Shown here one piece after another: positions 5,526 through 9,019 of a DNA stretch of 9,019 nt; the stretch's first letter is position 1; every line of letters starts with the position of its first letter. Position numbers and translations under genes: made by a program. Under the pieces are notes generated by a model that was not told the origin of the DNA, searched no databases, and saw only the letters and a program-made list of their open reading frames with translations. Origin of the DNA: Sulfurovum sp. (GTDB lineage: Bacteria > Campylobacterota > Campylobacteria > Campylobacterales > Sulfurovaceae); assembly GCA_026984165.1 (NCBI GenBank), contig JALSSQ010000250.1:1-9019 (forward strand), in the 5' to 3' direction.

Positions 5526-6533
5526 ATGGAGCGTATGGTCGAGATAGAGCGTTTTGATGAAGAGAGCTCTTATGAAGTATCTCTTCGCCCTTGTGGTTGG
5601 GATGAGTATATTGGTCAAGAGAAGATAAAAAAGAACCTAAAAGTGTTTATAGAAGCAAGTAAAAAACGAGCAGAAGCCTTAGACCATATCTTATTTTTTG
5701 GCCCTCCAGGACTTGGTAAAACGACTATTGCCAATATTATCTCCTCTGAAATGAATGCAAACATCAAAACCACAGCAGCACCTATGATAGAAAAAGCAGG
5801 GGATTTGGCAGCTTTGCTTACGAATATAGAAGAGGGTGACATTTTATTTATCGATGAAATTCATCGTATGTCTCCTGCTGTTGAAGAGATACTCTATCCT
5901 GCGATGGAGGACTTTAGACTAGACATTATCATAGGCTCAGGCCCAGCTGCACAGACGGTAAAGATAGACTTGCCAAGGTTTACCCTTATCGGTGCGACAA
6001 CAAGGGCAGGAATGCTCTCTAATCCACTGCGTGAGCGTTTTGGGATGCACTTTAGAATGCAATTTTATACACCTGATGAGTTAGCAAAAATCGTCACACA
6101 AGCTTCCCACAAGCTAGAAAAAGTAGCCCAAAAAGAGGCAGCTGTTGAGATAGCGAGACGTAGCCGTGGGACACCTCGTATCGCTTTGCGTTTACTTAAA
6201 CGTGTACGTGATTTTGCTGAGGTGTTAGATGAAGAGGAGATCTCTTTAGAACGTGCTAAATATGCGCTTGATCAGCTAGGGGTAAACAATCTTGGTTTTG
6301 ATGAACAAGATATCCAATTACTCCAACTACTTGTAAGTGCGAAAAACAAACCAATGGGGCTGAGTACTATCAGTGCAGCTCTTAGTGAAGATGAAGGGAC
6401 GATAGAAGATGTGTTAGAGCCTTATCTTATCGCCAATGGGTATATTGAGCGTACAGCACGAGGGCGCATAGCGACACAGAAGTCTTATGAACATTTTAAG
6501 TTAGGTGGAGATAAAGGATTGTTTGATGAGTAA
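5526..6533 (+). CDS. ruvB: Holliday junction branch-migration helicase RuvB
   Basis: RuvB forms hexameric rings that, with RuvA, drive branch migration of Holliday junctions during recombination repair. The 335-aa product has the full AAA+ core: LRPCGWDEYIGQ (20-31), Walker A GPPGLGKTT (59-67), Walker B ILFIDEIH (106-113), sensor GATTRAG (156-162) and NPLRERFG (166-173) with the conserved arginines. The lid RGTPRIALRLLKRVRDFAEV follows, then a C-terminal winged helix ending in GRIATQKSYEHF. I chose ATG 5526 (MERMVEIERF) because GGAG lies eight bases upstream; a TTG at 5520 is only two bases from that site, and ATG 5535 is further in. ruvA and ruvC are not in the window. The last eight bases overlap the next gene. 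Confidence 0.96.
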   Translation: MERMVEIERFDEESSYEVSLRPCGWDEYIGQEKIKKNLKVFIEASKKRAEALDHILFFGPPGLGKTTIANIISSEMNANIKTTAAPMIEKAGDLAALLTNIEEGDILFIDEIHRMSPAVEEILYPAMEDFRLDIIIGSGPAAQTVKIDLPRFTLIGATTRAGMLSNPLRERFGMHFRMQFYTPDELAKIVTQASHKLEKVAQKEAAVEIARRSRGTPRIALRLLKRVRDFAEVLDEEEISLERAKYALDQLGVNNLGFDEQDIQLLQLLVSAKNKPMGLSTISAALSEDEGTIEDVLEPYLIANGYIERTARGRIATQKSYEHFKLGGDKGLFDE

Positions 6534-7545
6534 AACCACACTATTGGTTACGGCACTTTTTGTTTTAGGTTTGATGGGGGCTTATTCTGTTTATCAGCCC
6601 TTCTTACTCTCTATTACAGTGGCTATTTTACTTACAATGGCAACATTTAACTTGAGCAAAAAGCTTGTAGCTTTGACAAAATCAGCTAAAATTTCCTCAG
6701 CTATATCTACGATACTTTTATCACTTTTATTATTTGCGCCTATTGTGTATTTGGGGACGATAGGTGTTGGGTATCTTTCACAAATGGATAATGCAGGAAT
6801 TAAAGATACAATTAATGCAGTCAAGGTATTTGTAGAGGAAATTCCTTTTTTAAAAGAGTTAAGTGAACAATATTTGAATGATGTAAAAATTACAGGCTAT
6901 ATAGAAGATTCTACACATTATATTACTGTGGCTGGTAGTGCAGGGCTTGGTTTTATGAAAAATATGTTTTTTGTAGTGGTCTTTTATTTTTTTATCAACT
7001 TTTATGGAGACAAGTTTTTTGATATGGTTTTAAAGTTATTGCCTGTTTCTCCCATAAAAGGTACCCGTATGATGCAAGAGGTTTCTGCCACAATGGAAGT
7101 GGTTTTTTACTCCATCATTGTTACAGCCATTTTTGAAGGTTTTCTTTTTGGTGTGATTATGAGTTATTTTGGCTTTAATGGTCTGTTTTTTGGTGTAATT
7201 TATGGTTTTGCTTCACTGATACCTATTATCGGAGGTGTTATAGTGTGGGCTCCTGTCTCATTATATGCTTGGACAAAAATTGATACACATACAGCAATTA
7301 CTATTGCAACATATTCAATCATTATGATATCAGTTATTGCCGATACTTTTGTTAAACCGATGATTATCAAAGTGATTAAAGAAGATTTTTTAAAAAGTAC
7401 TATACAGATTAACTCTATTGTGATATTCTTTTCTATCTTGGCAGGTATGAGTACACATGGTTTTTGGGGTATGATTCTTGGACCTGCTGTGACTTCATTT
7501 TTGATTGCTATTACTAAAGTGTATTTGGATTATAGTGAAAAATAA
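6526..7545 (+). CDS. AI-2E family (PerM/YdiK-type) membrane transporter
   Basis: This is a polytopic inner-membrane protein of the family once called UPF0118. Members are associated with export of AI-2-like signals or with Na+/H+ antiport, so the substrate here is open. The 339-aa product has two N-terminal helices (about 4-40), a helix near 60-82, a soluble stretch (about 85-145), and a cluster of C-terminal helices. Family blocks are SLIPIIGGVIVWAPV, DTFVKPMIIK and GFWGMILGPAV. An upstream GTG (6505) gives seven extra residues, but ATG 6526 has AAGGA (6514-6518) seven bases upstream and gives the usual short N-terminus, so I use it. It overlaps ruvB by eight bases and is nine bases from the response regulator, so it is part of one operon. 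Confidence 0.88.
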   Translation: MSKTTLLVTALFVLGLMGAYSVYQPFLLSITVAILLTMATFNLSKKLVALTKSAKISSAISTILLSLLLFAPIVYLGTIGVGYLSQMDNAGIKDTINAVKVFVEEIPFLKELSEQYLNDVKITGYIEDSTHYITVAGSAGLGFMKNMFFVVVFYFFINFYGDKFFDMVLKLLPVSPIKGTRMMQEVSATMEVVFYSIIVTAIFEGFLFGVIMSYFGFNGLFFGVIYGFASLIPIIGGVIVWAPVSLYAWTKIDTHTAITIATYSIIMISVIADTFVKPMIIKVIKEDFLKSTIQINSIVIFFSILAGMSTHGFWGMILGPAVTSFLIAITKVYLDYSEK

Positions 7546-7554
7546 AGGATAATA

Positions 7555-8235
7555 ATGATTAAAATACTTATTATAGAAGATGATTCAGAATTAGCACTTA
7601 TATTAACGAATTATCTTACGAAGTATGATATGGAAGTCATTGGTGCAGAAGATCCTTACATTGGACTTTCTTTATTGACTCAGCACGATTTTGATTTGAT
7701 TATTTTGGATTTGACTTTACCAGGTATGGATGGACTGGAGGTCATTCCCAAAATACGTGAAATTTCCAATATTCCTATCATTATCTCTTCGGCACGTGAT
7801 GATATTACCGATAAGGTGATAGGTATGGAGCGTGGGGCAGATGACTATATGCCAAAGCCTTATGACCCTAGAGAGCTGGTGACACGTATAAAGACTATTT
7901 TAAGACGTACCAGTAACATAGAAGAGAGAAAATCACAGAGGGAAGAACTGTTTGTTGCAGATGCAAAAGCAAGAGAGATCCGTTTTAAGGGAAAATCTTT
8001 AGAACTTACTGCTGCTGAGTATGATATTTTACTGATGTTGCTTCAGCATAAAAATGGTTCAGTTTCAAGAGAACAGCTTCTTTATGAGAGTGAGCATATA
8101 GATGATGACTCTTCTGTTAAAAATATTGATGTGATTATCTCTCGCATACGACAAAAGATTGCTAAAATAGACCCTGACAATATTTATATCAAACCTATTC
8201 GTGGAGTAGGCTATCTTCTTACCGATAGAGCATAG
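7555..8235 (+). CDS. OmpR-family response regulator, ArsR-like (Campylobacterota type)
   Basis: This 226-aa DNA-binding regulator should be switched by phosphorylation from the kinase encoded next to it. The receiver domain (about 1-120) has the acidic pocket E8 D9 D10, phospho-acceptor D52 in LDLTLPGMDG, switch residue S79 in ISSARDD, and K101 in MPKPYDP. The C-terminal winged helix (about 130-224) shows LELTAAEYDILLMLL, the recognition region VKNIDVIISRIRQKI and GVGYLL. The receiver resembles, from memory, the Helicobacter acid-response regulator ArsR; I do not assign that name, because several paralogues share these traits. ATG 7555 has AAAGGA five bases upstream. Its stop abuts the kinase start without a gap. 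No targets can be inferred from the window. Confidence 0.93.
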   Translation: MIKILIIEDDSELALILTNYLTKYDMEVIGAEDPYIGLSLLTQHDFDLIILDLTLPGMDGLEVIPKIREISNIPIIISSARDDITDKVIGMERGADDYMPKPYDPRELVTRIKTILRRTSNIEERKSQREELFVADAKAREIRFKGKSLELTAAEYDILLMLLQHKNGSVSREQLLYESEHIDDDSSVKNIDVIISRIRQKIAKIDPDNIYIKPIRGVGYLLTDRA

Positions 8236-9019
8236 ATGAAAAATCTTTCAGTCACTACATTTATTCATATTCTCTTTACTGTGGCAATTGCTATTTTGAT
8301 TGCTACATTTTTACTCTTTCTTTCTTGGGATAAAGATAGACAAAAGATTGAGGAGTATAAACGGTATCAACTCATTGCTATTAGTTTTCTTTCTAATTTG
8401 CAACAGCACATAGATAAAGAAAAATTGGAAAAACTCTACAAAGATCTACATGTCAAAGCTGTTTCTTCAGATAAGATTTCATCATTAAAAGAACAAATAC
8501 AAGAGAGGGGAGTCACCGTATTTTCTGGTGGATCATCGCTGGGTAGAGTAAGAGTGTTTACACTTGGAAAGAAACACTATATTTATGTGCAACAGTTAAT
8601 GCATAATCTTATGCTCAAAGATAATCGTCCGAAAAATTATTATTTTCAAATTGCTATTGCTTTGGGTGTGTTTTTGATAGGTTTGCTTCTATTACTCTAT
8701 TTGGCGGTACTGAAAAAGCTCTATCCTCTAAAGACGTTGCATAGGCAGATTCAAAAGTTTGCAAAAGGTGATATGAAGACACGTATTACCTATCAATATG
8801 ATGATGAGATTGGTAAGATCGCCAAGAGTTTTGATGATGCCATTGTACATATCAACGAGTTGAGTACATCTAAAAACCTTTTTATGCGTAATTTGATGCA
8901 TGAACTTAAAACGCCTATTACCAAAGGGCGTATCGTTGTAGAGATGATGGAAGATGAAGATACAAAGAAAGTGCTTGTACGCGCTTTTGAACGTATGAAT
9001 GAACTCATTTCCGAACTTG
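8236..9019 (+). CDS. Sensor histidine kinase, ArsS-like, truncated by window edge
   Basis: The frame is open from ATG 8236 to the window end (261 codons), so the catalytic domain lies outside. Translated order: membrane helix 1 (about 8-30), a periplasmic sensor of about 105 residues (31-136) with no recognised domain, helix 2 (137-158), a HAMP linker (about 160-211, with DDEIGKIAKSFDDAI), and the dimerisation/phospho-acceptor helix NLMHELKTPITKGR with H222. The H-box ELKTPITKG resembles, from memory, the ArsS kinases of Helicobacter. The periplasmic part has one or more histidines (H58, H72, H114, H123), which would suit a pH or metal signal but proves nothing. The start directly follows the regulator's stop, so the two are co-translated; no separate strong ribosome site is seen, only weak AGAG within the preceding codons. 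Confidence 0.9.
   Translation, partial: MKNLSVTTFIHILFTVAIAILIATFLLFLSWDKDRQKIEEYKRYQLIAISFLSNLQQHIDKEKLEKLYKDLHVKAVSSDKISSLKEQIQERGVTVFSGGSSLGRVRVFTLGKKHYIYVQQLMHNLMLKDNRPKNYYFQIAIALGVFLIGLLLLLYLAVLKKLYPLKTLHRQIQKFAKGDMKTRITYQYDDEIGKIAKSFDDAIVHINELSTSKNLFMRNLMHELKTPITKGRIVVEMMEDEDTKKVLVRAFERMNELISEL

Noticed and set aside
6505..6528. GTG at 6505 as start of the AI-2E family gene
   Set aside because: It lies deeper in ruvB and lacks a spaced ribosome site, whereas ATG 6526 has AAGGA seven bases upstream.

Overview
The window looks like ordinary chromosome from a low-GC member of the Campylobacterota (the former Epsilonproteobacteria), probably close to Sulfurovum. The evidence is the tmRNA tag ANNTDYRPAYAVA, which resembles the Helicobacter/Campylobacter tags; a panB-ruvB neighbourhood, which I recall from Helicobacter; an ArsRS-like two-component pair; and AT-rich codon use. 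The assignment rests on recalled family features, not on a search. I see no phage, insertion sequence, CRISPR array or defence genes.

Layout. (1) 1-351, minus: the tmRNA gene ssrA, with its last ~14 nt cut off by the window edge, and a good sigma70 promoter at 450-478. (2) 535-2785, plus: modABC, a molybdate-type ABC importer with coupled gene junctions. (3) 2799-4502, minus and convergent with modC: trpA, then a previously easy-to-miss 33-codon membrane-peptide gene with a strong ribosome binding site, then lgt. (4) 4643-9019, plus and divergent from trpA: panB, ruvB, an AI-2E-family permease, an OmpR-type response regulator and its sensor kinase (cut off at the right edge). From ruvB onward the genes overlap or nearly touch, so a single transcript is likely.

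The most unusual thing here is a repeated composite element. Three times (352-401, 4593-4642, 5474-5525) exactly four heptamers are followed by a short three-base-loop hairpin. The element is 50-52 bp long and ends on the base immediately before a gene's first base: the mature tmRNA 5' end, the panB GTG and the ruvB ATG. Read away from the gene, every heptamer fits TRARDAR and so starts with a stop codon (TGA/TAA). The hairpin sequences differ but the arms stay complementary. In panB the hairpin contains the Shine-Dalgarno sequence. At ssrA the element fills most of the transcribed leader between promoter and mature RNA. This may be an undescribed 5'-leader repeat family.

Functionally the genes are housekeeping: ribosome rescue, molybdenum uptake, tryptophan and pantothenate synthesis, lipoprotein maturation, Holliday-junction migration, and an envelope sensor pair.
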